Assembly (NCBI RefSeq): GCF_001423965.1
Contig: NZ_LMPV01000006.1
Location: 62,001 to 126,000, forward strand
Origin: Exiguobacterium sp. Leaf196
GTDB taxonomy: Bacteria > Bacillota > Bacilli > Exiguobacteriales > Exiguobacteriaceae
Direction of reading: 5' to 3'
DNA: 64,000 bases
The translations under genes were made by a program, and so were the position numbers. The notes beneath the pieces were generated by a model, which saw nothing but the letters and a program-made list of their open reading frames with translations, was not told where the DNA came from and made no database searches. Positions 35,219 through 44,802 of the stretch are shown piece by piece. Positions within the stretch are counted from its first letter, which is position 1; each line of letters begins with the position of its first letter.

Positions 35219-35280
35219 CTGTATGTCCTCCCTCATTTTTCTCTATCTATTATAATGCGATAGGGTTTATCTGAATAGAC

Positions 35281-38097
35281 TCAATCGCCATCATTCAAGA
35301 ACAATTCAAGTTCTGCGGTCAGTTCATCAAGCGGTTTTGATAAAACAGGCACTTTCGGCAGACTCGTAACGAATCGTTTTCCGTATCTCGTCGTCTCAAT
35401 CCGGCGATCGAGCACGAAGACAACACCACGATCGTTCGTCGTCCGGATCAAGCGACCAAACCCTTGTTTAAAGCGAATGATTGCTTGCGGTAGGCTGTAT
35501 TCGAAAAATGATGATTTTCCGAGTTTTTCGATCCGTTCCGAGCGTGCTTGGACAATTGGTTGATCTGGTGGCGCGAATGGTAGGCGGACGATGACGAGAC
35601 AACTGAGATCATCTCCCGGGATATCGACCCCTTCCCAAAAACTAGCCGTCCCGAACAAGATACAGGCATCGAGTTGCTTGAACTGTTTCATCAGTCGTTG
35701 CCGTGAACCTTGCGTGACCCCTTGCGAGAGTAATGTAAACCGGTCTGGCAGCAACGGCTTCGTCGCCTCATGCGTCAGTCGTAGCAAGTCGTTCGAGGTA
35801 AATAAGACAAGCATCCGTCCCTCCGTCACCTCTGCGATTTGTAAGATTGCTTCCGCAATCGTCTCCGCGAATTCTGGCAATGGCACATCCTGTAAGAGTG
35901 GGAGATCCGTCGGAATCATCAGTCGCACATTATCGGCATATCCGAACGGCGACGGCACGACGAAACGACGAGTCTCAAAAGCATCAAGTCCTAATCGGTT
36001 CTCAATGAATTGGAATTTGTTCGAGACAGTCAACGTCGCAGACGTCAGGATACACGTGCGTTTTGAAAAGACATCGCGTCGTAATCGCTCTGAAATGTCA
36101 ATTGGTTGTGTGTATACGCGTGTTAGCTTCCGGTTCTTAACGGACGTCTCGATCCAAGATACCGTCTCATCGTGCGGAGCAAGCATCGTCTCGAAGATCG
36201 CGAGCTCTGCTTCTTCGATTTGTGCCGTGATCGCTTTTAAATCCGCGACGAGCGAACGCTCCCGATAACTCATTTGCTCCCGATGTTCATGGAACAGTTT
36301 ATGAATCGCACGAATTGCTTGACGCAAACGCCGCAACACCAATTCAACCCGCTTGGCACTCTCTTGGACGGCACGCATCGAACGATCAAGTCGCTTAAAG
36401 CGAATGCTGACCATTCCTTCCCGTCGTGCTTTGCGGGAAGCCAGTTCGAGCCCATATGCTTGAACGATCATCAGTAGGCCGTCTGCTTCTTCGAGCAACG
36501 TCGTCAGTGCTTCATCGACCGTCTCACTATGGGCTTCAACCATCTCGGCAATATCCCATTCTTCCGACAGATCAAGCAAACGGTGCAATAATTTTTTGTC
36601 AGATGAATACCCGAGTTGGCGGAACAGACGATCGAACGTATGACCATCAAAAACGAGACCAAAATGATGGCTCGCGACTTCTTCGATTTGGTGTGCCTCG
36701 TCGAGAATCAACGGGCTTCCTTTCGGTAAGACCCCTGCTTCGAACTGCAGATCACTAAACAACAACGCATGGTTCGTGACGATAATCGTCGCATCTTTCG
36801 CTTGGCGAATCGCATGCTGGAAGAAGTCCCGACTGTACCAGGGATCAAACCGTCCAAGCTGCGATTGACTATCGGATTGAATCAATTGCTTGATTCCGAT
36901 ATTGCCTTGTGCTGCACCACCCGGTAAGCTGACTTCCTCTAAATCTCCTGTTTCCGTCTCCGTCAACCATACGAGAAGAATCGCTTTTGCGAGCGTAAAG
37001 TTATAGACATCCTCTTGATCATTCAAGAAAAACTCGAATTTCCGTAAATCGATATAGTTACTTCGTCCTTTAAGCAATGCAATCTGGACCGGCGTATCGA
37101 ACAATTGACGCAATAGCGGTAAATCACGCGCAAACAGTTGCTCCTGTAATTGAATCGTGTGTGTACTGACGACGATCGGCACTTCGTGTTCGAGCGCGTA
37201 GTGCGCTGCAGGCACGAGATAACCGAGCGATTTCCCGGTCCCTGTTCCCGCTTCGACAAGTAACGGCGTTTCTTGATCGAGCGACTGATAGACATGACGC
37301 ATCATCTCGAGCTGCCCACGCCGTTCTTCATATCCTTCAAATAGACGAGGGAACGTCACGGCATTCAATTCATCAACGAACGGTCCGAACGGTTCAAGAA
37401 TGGGCGGATGTGACAAACGTTCTATTGTCTGACGCTTTTTCAAAGCGATTTTACGAAAACGATCGAATCGCTCATCCTCTTCGATGCCGACTAAACGAAT
37501 CGCATGGTCGATTTCCTCTTCGATAGCACTAAATAGACGTGGTGATAACCGTCTGAGATGTTTTAATGTCTCGAGCGGCAACGTATGTAGTCGCTTGAGT
37601 AGTTCAAGTAACAATTCAGCCGTCGCCGAAGCATCACTTCCTGCCCGATGTGCTTCTTGATGAGCAAGACGCAATGATTCTGACAGATGCGACAACGCAT
37701 GGCTTTCTGCTGTTGGAAGTAAGATTCGCGCAAGTTCTACCGTATCAATGACGGGACCTGTGTACGGCAAGTATCCTTCTTCTTCTAACGCATCGTTTAA
37801 GAAGTTTAAATCGAACTGCACATTATGTGCGACGAAGACGCCACCATCGAGCAATGATAAAACTCGTGGTGCGATGACATCGAACGTCTCGGCATCTTTG
37901 ACATCTTTATCCGTGATGCCCGTCAACTGGGAAATGAATGGAGGAATCGGTTGGGTCGGACGGACGAAGGCAGACAGTTGTTCTGTCAACTGTCCATCTT
38001 CAATGACCGCCATTCCGATCTCAATCATCTCATCGCCAGCCTTTATGGAATGACCTGTCGTTTCCAGGTCGACTACGACGTACTTTTTCTTCAACAC
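35281..38097 (-). CDS. dinG: DinG-family helicase/exonuclease
   Basis: A 938-residue fusion. Residues about 1-170 are a DnaQ-like 3'-5' exonuclease (VVVDLETTGHSIKAGDE; AHNVQFDLNFL; HRAGSDA). The rest is an XPD/Rad3-type helicase with Walker A VEAGTGTGKSLGYL, DEAH box LILDEAHQIEE and motif VI QGFGRLIRT. The four-cysteine iron-sulfur site of E. coli DinG is not apparent, as in the Firmicute form, which acts mainly as a nuclease. GTG start with GGTGGAGG ahead (a TTG one codon on is equally plausible). No LexA operator was recognised. Confidence 0.92.
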   Translation of the reverse strand: MLKKKYVVVDLETTGHSIKAGDEMIEIGMAVIEDGQLTEQLSAFVRPTQPIPPFISQLTGITDKDVKDAETFDVIAPRVLSLLDGGVFVAHNVQFDLNFLNDALEEEGYLPYTGPVIDTVELARILLPTAESHALSHLSESLRLAHQEAHRAGSDASATAELLLELLKRLHTLPLETLKHLRRLSPRLFSAIEEEIDHAIRLVGIEEDERFDRFRKIALKKRQTIERLSHPPILEPFGPFVDELNAVTFPRLFEGYEERRGQLEMMRHVYQSLDQETPLLVEAGTGTGKSLGYLVPAAHYALEHEVPIVVSTHTIQLQEQLFARDLPLLRQLFDTPVQIALLKGRSNYIDLRKFEFFLNDQEDVYNFTLAKAILLVWLTETETGDLEEVSLPGGAAQGNIGIKQLIQSDSQSQLGRFDPWYSRDFFQHAIRQAKDATIIVTNHALLFSDLQFEAGVLPKGSPLILDEAHQIEEVASHHFGLVFDGHTFDRLFRQLGYSSDKKLLHRLLDLSEEWDIAEMVEAHSETVDEALTTLLEEADGLLMIVQAYGLELASRKARREGMVSIRFKRLDRSMRAVQESAKRVELVLRRLRQAIRAIHKLFHEHREQMSYRERSLVADLKAITAQIEEAELAIFETMLAPHDETVSWIETSVKNRKLTRVYTQPIDISERLRRDVFSKRTCILTSATLTVSNKFQFIENRLGLDAFETRRFVVPSPFGYADNVRLMIPTDLPLLQDVPLPEFAETIAEAILQIAEVTEGRMLVLFTSNDLLRLTHEATKPLLPDRFTLLSQGVTQGSRQRLMKQFKQLDACILFGTASFWEGVDIPGDDLSCLVIVRLPFAPPDQPIVQARSERIEKLGKSSFFEYSLPQAIIRFKQGFGRLIRTTNDRGVVFVLDRRIETTRYGKRFVTSLPKVPVLSKPLDELTAELELFLNDGD

Positions 38098-38158
38098 TGA
38101 TCCTCCACCTTTAATCCATCCTATCCATGATTGGATGGCATCTCATTCTTCATCTTAA

Positions 38159-38192
38159 CAAAAAAGAGACCCGCTGACATAATCGGGTCTCT
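38159..38192 (-). terminator. Terminator of the pan operon
   Basis: Minus strand AGAGACCCG / CGGGTCTCT followed by a six-T run. Confidence 0.85.
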
Positions 38193-38198
38193 AAAATT

Positions 38199-38582
38199 TC
38201 ATAAGATCGTGTGGGCGATTTCTTGAGACAACATTTGTTTGATGTCATTCTGCTCATTTAGAACAGCCACTTTTGGGACATGTGTCGCAATTTCTTCCGT
38301 CGACAATTGCGCATACGCCATGATAATGACCTCATCTCCAACTTGAAAATGGCGTGCTGCAGCACCGTTCAAACAGATGACACCTGAGCCGCGAGCCCCT
38401 TTAATCGCATACGTTTCAATCCGCGCACCATTCTGATTGTTCGTCACTTGGACTTTTTCATTTTCAAGGATCCCGACAGCATCGAGTAAATCCTCATCAA
38501 TCGTAATCGACCCAACGTAGTGTAAGTTTGCCTCGGTGACCCGGGCCTTGTGTAGTTTAGCATGCATGAATGTGCGTAACAT
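38199..38582 (-). CDS. panD: Aspartate 1-decarboxylase
   Basis: A 127-residue pyruvoyl enzyme making beta-alanine for pantothenate. With the start at 38582 the self-cleavage site VGSITID falls exactly at Gly24-Ser25, and AGGAG is seven bases before; the ATG two codons earlier overlaps the panC stop but is too near the RBS. Conserved [24 protein letters not shown] and the YAQ segment are present. Last gene of panB-panC-panD. Confidence 0.97.
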   Translation of the reverse strand: MLRTFMHAKLHKARVTEANLHYVGSITIDEDLLDAVGILENEKVQVTNNQNGARIETYAIKGARGSGVICLNGAAARHFQVGDEVIIMAYAQLSTEEIATHVPKVAVLNEQNDIKQMLSQEIAHTIL

Positions 38583-38584
38583 CG

Positions 38585-39415
38585 TCATACTCCTCTCGTA
38601 TATAGTAAATTATCGATTAAGCGTGCCGATGCGAACTGCACGGCAACAGCTAAGAGAATCGTAGTCGTTTGTTCAGTGGCAGGTCGTAGTGATGGATAGT
38701 CGACAGCTTCGACGTAATCAATCGTCGTCCCCTCAAATTGAAGTGCTGCGCGCGTCTGTTCGAGAACCTTTTCAACAGGCACTCCTTGATCGAGTGCTTG
38801 TTTCGCTTGTTGCAACGCCTGTTGAATTCCCGGTGCTTGCGTGCGTTCCGTATCCGAAAGATAGACATTTCGTGACGATTTCGCTAGACCATCCGCTTCG
38901 CGAATGATTGGGCAACGGACGATTTCAACCGGAACGAAGTAATCAGCGACGTACGCTTCAATCAAGGCGAGCTGTTGTGCATCCTTTAAGCCGAAATATG
39001 CACGGGTTGGACGGACGACGTTCAACAGCTTACTGACGACCGTCAAGACACCGTCAAAATGTCCTGGTCGCGATGCGCCGCATAAGACATCATCACCAGA
39101 CCGTACTGTGACCCGTGCCATATCAAGCGGATACATCGTCTCGTTCGTCGGATAAAACAGATAATCGACACCTTCTGCCTCCGCGATTTTCTGATCGCGT
39201 TCCGCGTCTCGTGGATAACGATCCAAATCTTCGTTTGGTCCGAATTGTGTCGGGTTGACGAAAATACTTAAGACGACGACATCATTCTCTTGTCGTGCTT
39301 GTTTTAGCAATGAGGCATGCCCTTCGTGCAGGAAACCCATCGTCGGTACAAATCCGATTGAACCGGCTCCCGCTAGACGTTCTCGTAACGTCTGAATATC
39401 TTGAACAATCTTCAT
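38585..39415 (-). CDS. panC: Pantothenate synthetase
   Basis: A 276-residue ATP-dependent ligase joining pantoate and beta-alanine. The nucleotide-binding [33 protein letters not shown] and the [16 protein letters not shown] (KMSKS-like) motif are intact. It overlaps the panB stop by four bases and is followed at once by panD, so the trio is translationally coupled. Confidence 0.97.
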   Translation of the reverse strand: MKIVQDIQTLRERLAGAGSIGFVPTMGFLHEGHASLLKQARQENDVVVLSIFVNPTQFGPNEDLDRYPRDAERDQKIAEAEGVDYLFYPTNETMYPLDMARVTVRSGDDVLCGASRPGHFDGVLTVVSKLLNVVRPTRAYFGLKDAQQLALIEAYVADYFVPVEIVRCPIIREADGLAKSSRNVYLSDTERTQAPGIQQALQQAKQALDQGVPVEKVLEQTRAALQFEGTTIDYVEAVDYPSLRPATEQTTTILLAVAVQFASARLIDNLLYTRGV

Positions 39416-40251
39416 TCCTTGTTTCCTCCATAAAGCGCACCGATCAGTTCCTCGTCCATCTGGAACGAATGTGCAAGTTCAGGGAAAGCACCGGCTTTGA
39501 CATCTTTGACGTAAGCAGCGATTGCTTCTGTTCCTGAAGTATTCCAGTCCGTATACGTTTTGACGAACTTCGGTAAACGTCCGACGCCATACGTCAAGAT
39601 ATCATGATAGACAAGTACTTGACCGGCGACATCTGCACCGGCTCCGATGCCGATGACGGGAATCGAGAGGAGCTCTTGAATTCGTTTCGCGAGCGGATGC
39701 GGCACACACTCAAGGACAAGCATTTTCGCTCCGGCACGCTCTGCTTCCAAACTATCTGCAATCAGTTGTTCGGCTGCTTCTAGTGATTTCCCTTGGACCT
39801 TGAATCCTTCAAGAACTCCAACGGATTGTGGTGTTAGTCCGAGATGTGCGACGCAAGGCATCCCAGCGTCCGTCAAACGACGAATCGTTTTTAAGATCTC
39901 CCCTGCCCCTTCTAGTTTCAAAGCATCCGCCTTTGATTCTTGGAAAATACGGGCCGCTGATTCAAGCGTGCGATCAAATGAACCATGATAGCTTGCGAAC
40001 GGCATATCGACGATCATGAACGTCTGTGGTGCGCCGCGGCGAACAGCACGCGCATGGTGGACCATGTCGTCGACCGTGACGGCAATCGTTGAGTCATAGC
40101 CGAGAATGACGTTTCCGAGGGAGTCCCCGACGAGTAACATATCTACCCCTGCTGCCTCTGATAATTTTGCTGAAGGATAATCATACGCCGTCAACATGAC
40201 GAGCTTCTCTCCAGCTTGTTGTTTTTTTAATAATGGACCCATTGTGTGCAT
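39412..40251 (-). CDS. panB: 3-methyl-2-oxobutanoate hydroxymethyltransferase
   Basis: A 279-residue enzyme adding a hydroxymethyl group from methylene-THF to ketoisovalerate, the first committed step to pantothenate. [29 protein letters not shown], split here for length, starts the family pattern, with VGDSLG, DMPF and the catalytic glutamate in [16 protein letters not shown] precedes the ATG. An attenuator-like terminator lies directly upstream. Confidence 0.96.
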   Translation of the reverse strand: MHTMGPLLKKQQAGEKLVMLTAYDYPSAKLSEAAGVDMLLVGDSLGNVILGYDSTIAVTVDDMVHHARAVRRGAPQTFMIVDMPFASYHGSFDRTLESAARIFQESKADALKLEGAGEILKTIRRLTDAGMPCVAHLGLTPQSVGVLEGFKVQGKSLEAAEQLIADSLEAERAGAKMLVLECVPHPLAKRIQELLSIPVIGIGAGADVAGQVLVYHDILTYGVGRLPKFVKTYTDWNTSGTEAIAAYVKDVKAGAFPELAHSFQMDEELIGALYGGNKE

Positions 40252-40280
40252 CGTGTTCTCTCCTTACGTGTGTAGGGAGG

Positions 40281-40333
40281 ACAAAAGGAAAACGCCTTCT
40301 TTTCCAAAATAAACGCATGCGGAAAAGAAGGCG
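40281..40333 (-). terminator. Intrinsic terminator inside the panB 5' leader
   Basis: Minus strand CGCCTTCTTTTCC / GGAAAAGAAGGCG (13-base perfect arms, 15-base loop) then TTTTCCTTTT. It lies about 30 bases before the panB start, so it would control entry into panBCD. Its 5' arm can pair instead with AGAAGGACG at 40348-40356. Confidence 0.75.
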
Positions 40334-40446
40334 GAATAATTGAATATCGTCCTTCTGTCCCTGTCCGTTAAGATCAAGGCAGTTGAAACAGCTAAAACTG
40401 ACACCTGTCGATTCGGTATGATTCCGACGAGCGGATACCATCCGTG
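40334..40446 (-). promoter_or_regulatory. Structured 5' leader of panBCD (candidate riboswitch/pan motif RNA)
   Basis: Between promoter and terminator are two hairpins: GGTAT-CCG...CGG-ATACC with an AATC bulge (40415-40439) and CAGG...CAGTT/AACTG...CCTTG (40375-40406). The antiterminator strand at 40348-40356 overlaps CTGTCCC (40355-40361, plus strand), which could pair with GAAACAG (40385-40391). A pan RNA motif has been reported upstream of pan genes in Firmicutes, with tandem hairpins; identity is not confirmed. Confidence 0.5.
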
Positions 40447-40451
40447 GTTTT

Positions 40452-40481
40452 ATTATACATGACGGGAAAAGCTCTCTGCAA
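40452..40481 (-). promoter_or_regulatory. Promoter of the pan operon
   Basis: Minus strand TTGCAG, 18-base spacer, TATAAT. Transcription would begin near 40445, leaving a leader of about 190 bases. Confidence 0.65.
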
Positions 40482-40499
40482 ACCGTCTGATTCAAATCC

Positions 40500-41471
40500 T
40501 CATTCTTTTTCCCAGTAAATCAGCTCTGCCGAATGGAAACGGGTCTCGCCTGCATCCGTCTCAATCCGGATCGTTCCCGTCTCGTCAATACCGAGCAATG
40601 TTCCGGAAGCGGTCGCTTGACGTGTCCGTAGCGTCACTTGTTCATGTAGGCGATCAGCGAGTGTTTCCCATTCGAATACGAAAGGTCCGAACCCTAGCTC
40701 GACCCACTGCGTATATAGTCGTTCAAATCGATTCAAAAAAGCTGCGACGACTTCCGCACGTCTGAAAGTTCTTCCTGATTCTCGGACAAGTGAGGTAGCA
40801 CGATCTTTGATCCCTTCCGGAAACTGTTCATGATGCACGTTGATTCCGATGCCGATGATGACTGAACTGATCCGGTCTGCCTCGGTCTGCATCTCTGTTA
40901 AGATGCCAGCTACCTTGCGACCGTTGATCAAGATATCGTTCGGCCATTTGATTGTAACTGGAACATCGAATGTCCGGAGAGACTGCGCAAGCGCAATACC
41001 TGCTACGAGCGTCAATTGCCCCGCTTGGTGCATCGGTACATCTGGACGGACGAGCAAACTCATCGCGATCCCCTCATTCTTCGCCTCATGCCAAGTCCGT
41101 CCCAGTTGCCCGCGACCATTCGTCTGATGATCGCATACGACGAGTGTTCCTTCCTGCGCCTGCTGTTGTGCTTGTTCATGTGCGATCCGTTGCGTCGTGT
41201 CCAGTTCTTCGAAATGAAGGATGTGTCGACCGAAACGCACTGTTGTTAATCCGTCCTCAATTGCAATCGGTGTCAACAAGTCACCTTCATCGACCAATTG
41301 ATAGCCTTGTTTTTTATTGGAGATGATCTGGTATCCTTCTTCCTTTAAGGTTTGCATATGTTTCCAAATAGCGGTACGTGAAATATTTAGTGTCTCCGCT
41401 AATTCCTGTCCGGAATACCACGTTCGCTTGCGAAGTGCTATCAAGATTTGTTCTCGGACTGTGTGTGCCAT
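40500..41471 (-). CDS. birA: Bifunctional biotin-protein ligase and repressor
   Basis: A 323-residue class II BirA: a winged-helix DNA-binding part (about 1-65, SGQELAETLNISRTAIWKHMQTL) then the ligase domain with the biotinyl-AMP loop GRGQLGRTWH, IKWPNDI and a C-terminal SH3-like domain. ATG at 41471 follows AAGGAGGT and lies within the end of cca, a 31-base overlap. It is expected to repress biotin genes as well as biotinylate carboxylases. Confidence 0.95.
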   Translation of the reverse strand: MAHTVREQILIALRKRTWYSGQELAETLNISRTAIWKHMQTLKEEGYQIISNKKQGYQLVDEGDLLTPIAIEDGLTTVRFGRHILHFEELDTTQRIAHEQAQQQAQEGTLVVCDHQTNGRGQLGRTWHEAKNEGIAMSLLVRPDVPMHQAGQLTLVAGIALAQSLRTFDVPVTIKWPNDILINGRKVAGILTEMQTEADRISSVIIGIGINVHHEQFPEGIKDRATSLVRESGRTFRRAEVVAAFLNRFERLYTQWVELGFGPFVFEWETLADRLHEQVTLRTRQATASGTLLGIDETGTIRIETDAGETRFHSAELIYWEKE

Positions 41472-42574
41472 CGCTCTACCTCCTTCATCAATACCGTTCG
41501 GTCGTTTGGACAAGACCGTATGACGACGCTGTACTCCAAGTGCAAGAGTGCTTCTTTAATCTGTTGCTTTCGAAGACCAAGACGAATCATGTCTTTTCCG
41601 TCAACAGCGAGCTCTTTGCGACCGCGAATCGGTAAATCCGATCGATCCGGATAATCCATTCCAGTCATCTCCCGCAGAATCGCCAGTTCTTCATCCGACA
41701 ATTGATAACGATCCCAGTCCTGTAACGGTCGGTATAACAGAGGGACTAAACGCACAGCGAGTTGCATTTGATGTTTCGATCGTTTCCAGCGTGTCAATTG
41801 ATCGCGCGTTAGACCGGCATCAAGTACGAGTGTCCAGACGGCATCCTTTGAAACACCCCGAAACGATTGCTTGGCGAGTCTCTCGACGATTTCTGAAGTC
41901 ATGCCGGGTAGATAGCGTTCGATCCCTGTCCGGAGCATCGCCTGTAACGCCTGCTGTTTCCCTGGACCAAGTAAGAGTTTCTCAAACTCGGTCGCGATCC
42001 GCTCAATCGCAACGGCCTCTAGATGCGGAGCGAGTTCAAAGATTGCTTGCTCGGTCGTCTCCTCAAGCGAAAAATCAAGTTGACTCATAAAGCGGAACGC
42101 CCGCATCATACGGAGTGCATCTTCATTAAAACGTTCGACTGGTTCACCGACCGTGCGGATGATCCGCTCTTCGATGTCGCGCGCTCCGCCGAACAAATCC
42201 ACACGTCCGGATGGTCTGAGTGCCATCGCGTTGATCGTAAAATCACGCCGGGTCAAATCCTCTTCCAAACTAACGCCAAGCGTCACCGCATCCGGTCGCC
42301 TACGATCGCTATAGGTTGCTTCCGAGCGGAACGTCGTGATTTCGTACGGTACGTGGTTGAGAACAACCGTTACGGTTCCATGCTCGAGCCCTGTCGGAAT
42401 GACGACAGGGAATAAGTCGATGATCTGTTCCGGTAACATCGAACTCGCTAAATCATAGTCTCCTGGTGTCCGGTCGAGTAACATGTCGCGAACGGCACCA
42501 CCAACGATATAAGCCTCACCACCCGCTTGTTCGATCGTCTGAATGATATGATGCGCGCCTTCAAGCAAGTTCAT
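41441..42574 (-). CDS. cca: CCA tRNA nucleotidyltransferase
   Basis: A 377-residue class II enzyme adding or repairing the tRNA 3' CCA. The nucleotidyltransferase head has YIVGGAVRDMLLDRTPGDYDLAS with the catalytic DxD, and RRDFTINAMAL and EDALRMMRAFRF follow. The ATG at 42574 lies 14 bases inside bshA, with no strong RBS, suggesting coupled translation; the longer frame would run far into bshA. Order bshA-cca-birA as in B. subtilis. Confidence 0.93.
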   Translation of the reverse strand: MNLLEGAHHIIQTIEQAGGEAYIVGGAVRDMLLDRTPGDYDLASSMLPEQIIDLFPVVIPTGLEHGTVTVVLNHVPYEITTFRSEATYSDRRRPDAVTLGVSLEEDLTRRDFTINAMALRPSGRVDLFGGARDIEERIIRTVGEPVERFNEDALRMMRAFRFMSQLDFSLEETTEQAIFELAPHLEAVAIERIATEFEKLLLGPGKQQALQAMLRTGIERYLPGMTSEIVERLAKQSFRGVSKDAVWTLVLDAGLTRDQLTRWKRSKHQMQLAVRLVPLLYRPLQDWDRYQLSDEELAILREMTGMDYPDRSDLPIRGRKELAVDGKDMIRLGLRKQQIKEALLHLEYSVVIRSCPNDRTVLMKEVERWHTQSENKS

Positions 42575-43703
42575 GACGCGCACACACCCGTTCATAGACT
42601 TGTTCATAACGACGGACGATCTCATTCGAATCAAAACGACGACGAGTATCGCGAATACCCTCTTCTGCCATCCGTTCTCGTAACAACGGATCATCCGCAA
42701 GTTCACCGATGCGCGCCGCAGCGACCTTAACGTCGTAAGTCGGAACGATATATCCTGTCACGCCGTCCTGAATGACTTCTGGTAATCCACCCGCTGTCGA
42801 GACGACACTTGGGACACCAATTGCCATCGCCTCGAGGACGACGAGTCCAAACGCTTCTTTTTCCGACAGCAACACATGAATGTCACTGATGGCGAGCAGC
42901 TGCGCGACATGTTCCTGTTTACCAGCGAAAATGACTTTGTCGTCAATGCCAAGTTCCTTCGCACGCCGTCTCGTTTGTCCCATCTCTGGACCATCTCCGA
43001 CGAGCAACAGACGCATCTTCCGATCTTTTGCCGCGATTGCGAATGCCGCGACTGTATCGTCAATTCGTTTGACCGGTCGGAAGTTCGAGATATGGATGAC
43101 GACGACTTCATCCGATTCGATACCGTAATGCCGCTTCAATCGTTCATCCCGCATCGGATAATAGACACTCTCATCAATCGAGTTCGCGATGACATCGATG
43201 TCGTAATGGGCGTTAAGTGTCGCATTCGTCTCAAGCGCAAGACTCTCAGAAACAGCCGTGACCGCATCCGATTGTTCGATACCATACCGAATGGCCGGTT
43301 GCATCTCTAAGTCCTGACCGATGACGGTGATGTCTGTTCCATGTAATGTCGTGACGACGGCGACGCCTTTTTTCTTCGCCATGTTTCGTCCGAGTTCTGC
43401 ACAAACGGCATGCGGAACAGCGTAATGGGCGTGGATCACATCGAGATCGAATAAATCAATGATTTCTGCGACTTTTGACGCTAACGTAATGTCATAGGGT
43501 GGATATTTAAAAACAGAATACTGGTTGACCTCAACCAAATGGACCGTGATGTTTGGTCGATATTCCGTCAGCCGAAACGGCATGCTCGATGTAATAAAGT
43601 GAACGTCATGTCCACGATCTGCTAGCTTCATACCAAGTTCAGTCGCGACAACCCCACTACCGCCGACTGATGGATAACAGAGAATCCCAATTGCTTTTTT
43701 CAT
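42561..43703 (-). CDS. bshA: N-acetyl-alpha-D-glucosaminyl L-malate synthase (bacillithiol)
   Basis: A 380-residue GT-B glycosyltransferase that makes GlcNAc-malate, the first step to bacillithiol, the low-molecular-weight thiol of many Firmicutes. IGILCYPSVGGSGVVATELG at the N-terminus, HAHYAVPHA, HISNFRPVKR, LLLVGDGPEM and EAFGLVVLEAMA (the E-x7-E sugar-nucleotide motif) are visible. bshB and bshC are not in the window. Confidence 0.94.
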   Translation of the reverse strand: MKKAIGILCYPSVGGSGVVATELGMKLADRGHDVHFITSSMPFRLTEYRPNITVHLVEVNQYSVFKYPPYDITLASKVAEIIDLFDLDVIHAHYAVPHAVCAELGRNMAKKKGVAVVTTLHGTDITVIGQDLEMQPAIRYGIEQSDAVTAVSESLALETNATLNAHYDIDVIANSIDESVYYPMRDERLKRHYGIESDEVVVIHISNFRPVKRIDDTVAAFAIAAKDRKMRLLLVGDGPEMGQTRRRAKELGIDDKVIFAGKQEHVAQLLAISDIHVLLSEKEAFGLVVLEAMAIGVPSVVSTAGGLPEVIQDGVTGYIVPTYDVKVAAARIGELADDPLLRERMAEEGIRDTRRRFDSNEIVRRYEQVYERVCARHELA

Positions 43704-43757
43704 GATAAAACCACACTCTCTTTATGACTTCTATTCGTCTCTATTCTAAGCAATATC

Positions 43758-43779
43758 GATCAGAATGACCATACTGATC
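43758..43779. repeat. Short inverted repeat upstream of bshA
   Basis: GATCAG and CTGATC separated by 10 bases, in the 170-base gap between the divergent bshA and YitT genes, near a weak TGGTCA/TAGAAT promoter-like pair for bshA. Confidence 0.35.
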
Positions 43780-43873
43780 ACTTTTCGACTGATTTTCGTA
43801 GGAAAAGCTAGTCTTTTTCCGACCGTGCCGTTACCCTAGAGAAAGAGTCTTGATTTGAAAGGAGCACACGGAA

Positions 43874-44761
43874 ATGGCACCTCCATTCCAGTTTCCGATT
43901 CGGGTTCAGAACATTCTCTGGATTTTAGTCGGGTCATTCATCTTTGCTTTTGGTATTTATCATTTTAACGTCCAAAACGAATTGGCAGAGGGCGGTTTCA
44001 CCGGAATCACGCTGATTCTAAAAGGACTGTTCGGGTTATCACCATCGATCACGAACTTAGTGCTGAACGTTCCTCTCTTTTTCGTCAGCTATAAGATTTT
44101 AGGGCGAACGACGTTCGTCTATACGTTGATTGGTACATTCAGTTTTTCCTTTTGGTACGGAGTGATTGCGAAGTATTCACCGCTCGTGATTGATTTACGA
44201 GAAGACATGGTCCTTGCTGCCCTGTTTGCAGGTGTGTTCATCGGGGTGGGACTCGGAATCATCTTCAACAATGGCGGAACGACGGGTGGTGTCGATATCA
44301 TCGCGCGTCTGACGAAACGCTACTTTGGTTGGTCGATCGGTCGAACGTTCTTAGTCTTTGACTTCTTCGTCATCGTTGCTTCTTTGACGTATCTCGATTA
44401 TAAGCAGGCAATGTATACGTTACTTGCCGTCTACGTCGGTGCCCGTGTCATCGATTGGATGCAAGAAGGCACTTACGCTGGTAAAGCGGCGATGATCATC
44501 AGTGACCACCGGACGGAGATCGCGGACGGCATCCATGCGACGATGAACCGAGGTACGACCCGTCTGATTGCGAAGGGTGGATACTCGGGACGCGACCTCG
44601 AAGTATTATATGTCGTCGTCGCTCGAAACGAGATCAATCGCTTGAAGACACTCGTTAAAAGTGTCGATCAGCATGCCTTCATCACCTTGCATGATGTCTA
44701 TGAGGTGACGGGGGAAGGTTTCACGTTCGATGAGAATCGGATTCCGATCAAAGAAACGTAA
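43874..44761 (+). CDS. YitT family membrane protein
   Basis: A 295-residue protein with an N-terminal YitT (DUF161) part of about five to six transmembrane helices (1-190, including GGFTGITLILKGLFGLSP and FNNGGTTGGVDIIARL) and a C-terminal cytosolic DUF2179 domain (about 205-285). Function of the family is unsettled. It corresponds in position to B. subtilis ypjC. AAAGGAG precedes the ATG. Divergent from bshA. Confidence 0.85.
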   Translation: MAPPFQFPIRVQNILWILVGSFIFAFGIYHFNVQNELAEGGFTGITLILKGLFGLSPSITNLVLNVPLFFVSYKILGRTTFVYTLIGTFSFSFWYGVIAKYSPLVIDLREDMVLAALFAGVFIGVGLGIIFNNGGTTGGVDIIARLTKRYFGWSIGRTFLVFDFFVIVASLTYLDYKQAMYTLLAVYVGARVIDWMQEGTYAGKAAMIISDHRTEIADGIHATMNRGTTRLIAKGGYSGRDLEVLYVVVARNEINRLKTLVKSVDQHAFITLHDVYEVTGEGFTFDENRIPIKET

Positions 44762-44798
44762 AAAACACGGATCGCTCGTTTGAGCGATCCGTGTTTTT
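44761..44798. terminator. Bidirectional terminator
   Basis: AAAAACACGGATCGCTC / GAGCGATCCGTGTTTTT, 17-base perfect arms, four-base loop, between convergent genes. Confidence 0.93.
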
Positions 44799-44802
44799 CG
44801 TT

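Noticed and set aside
35591-36268. 225-residue ORF on the plus strand
   Set aside because: Antisense shadow of dinG, with serine-rich non-protein-like composition and no RBS.
38098-38158. LexA box upstream of dinG
   Set aside because: No CGAAC-N4-GTTCG-type element was found in the short upstream gap.
40181-40495. 104-residue ORF covering the panB leader
   Set aside because: It overlaps panB and the promoter/terminator, has an arginine-rich random composition and no RBS.
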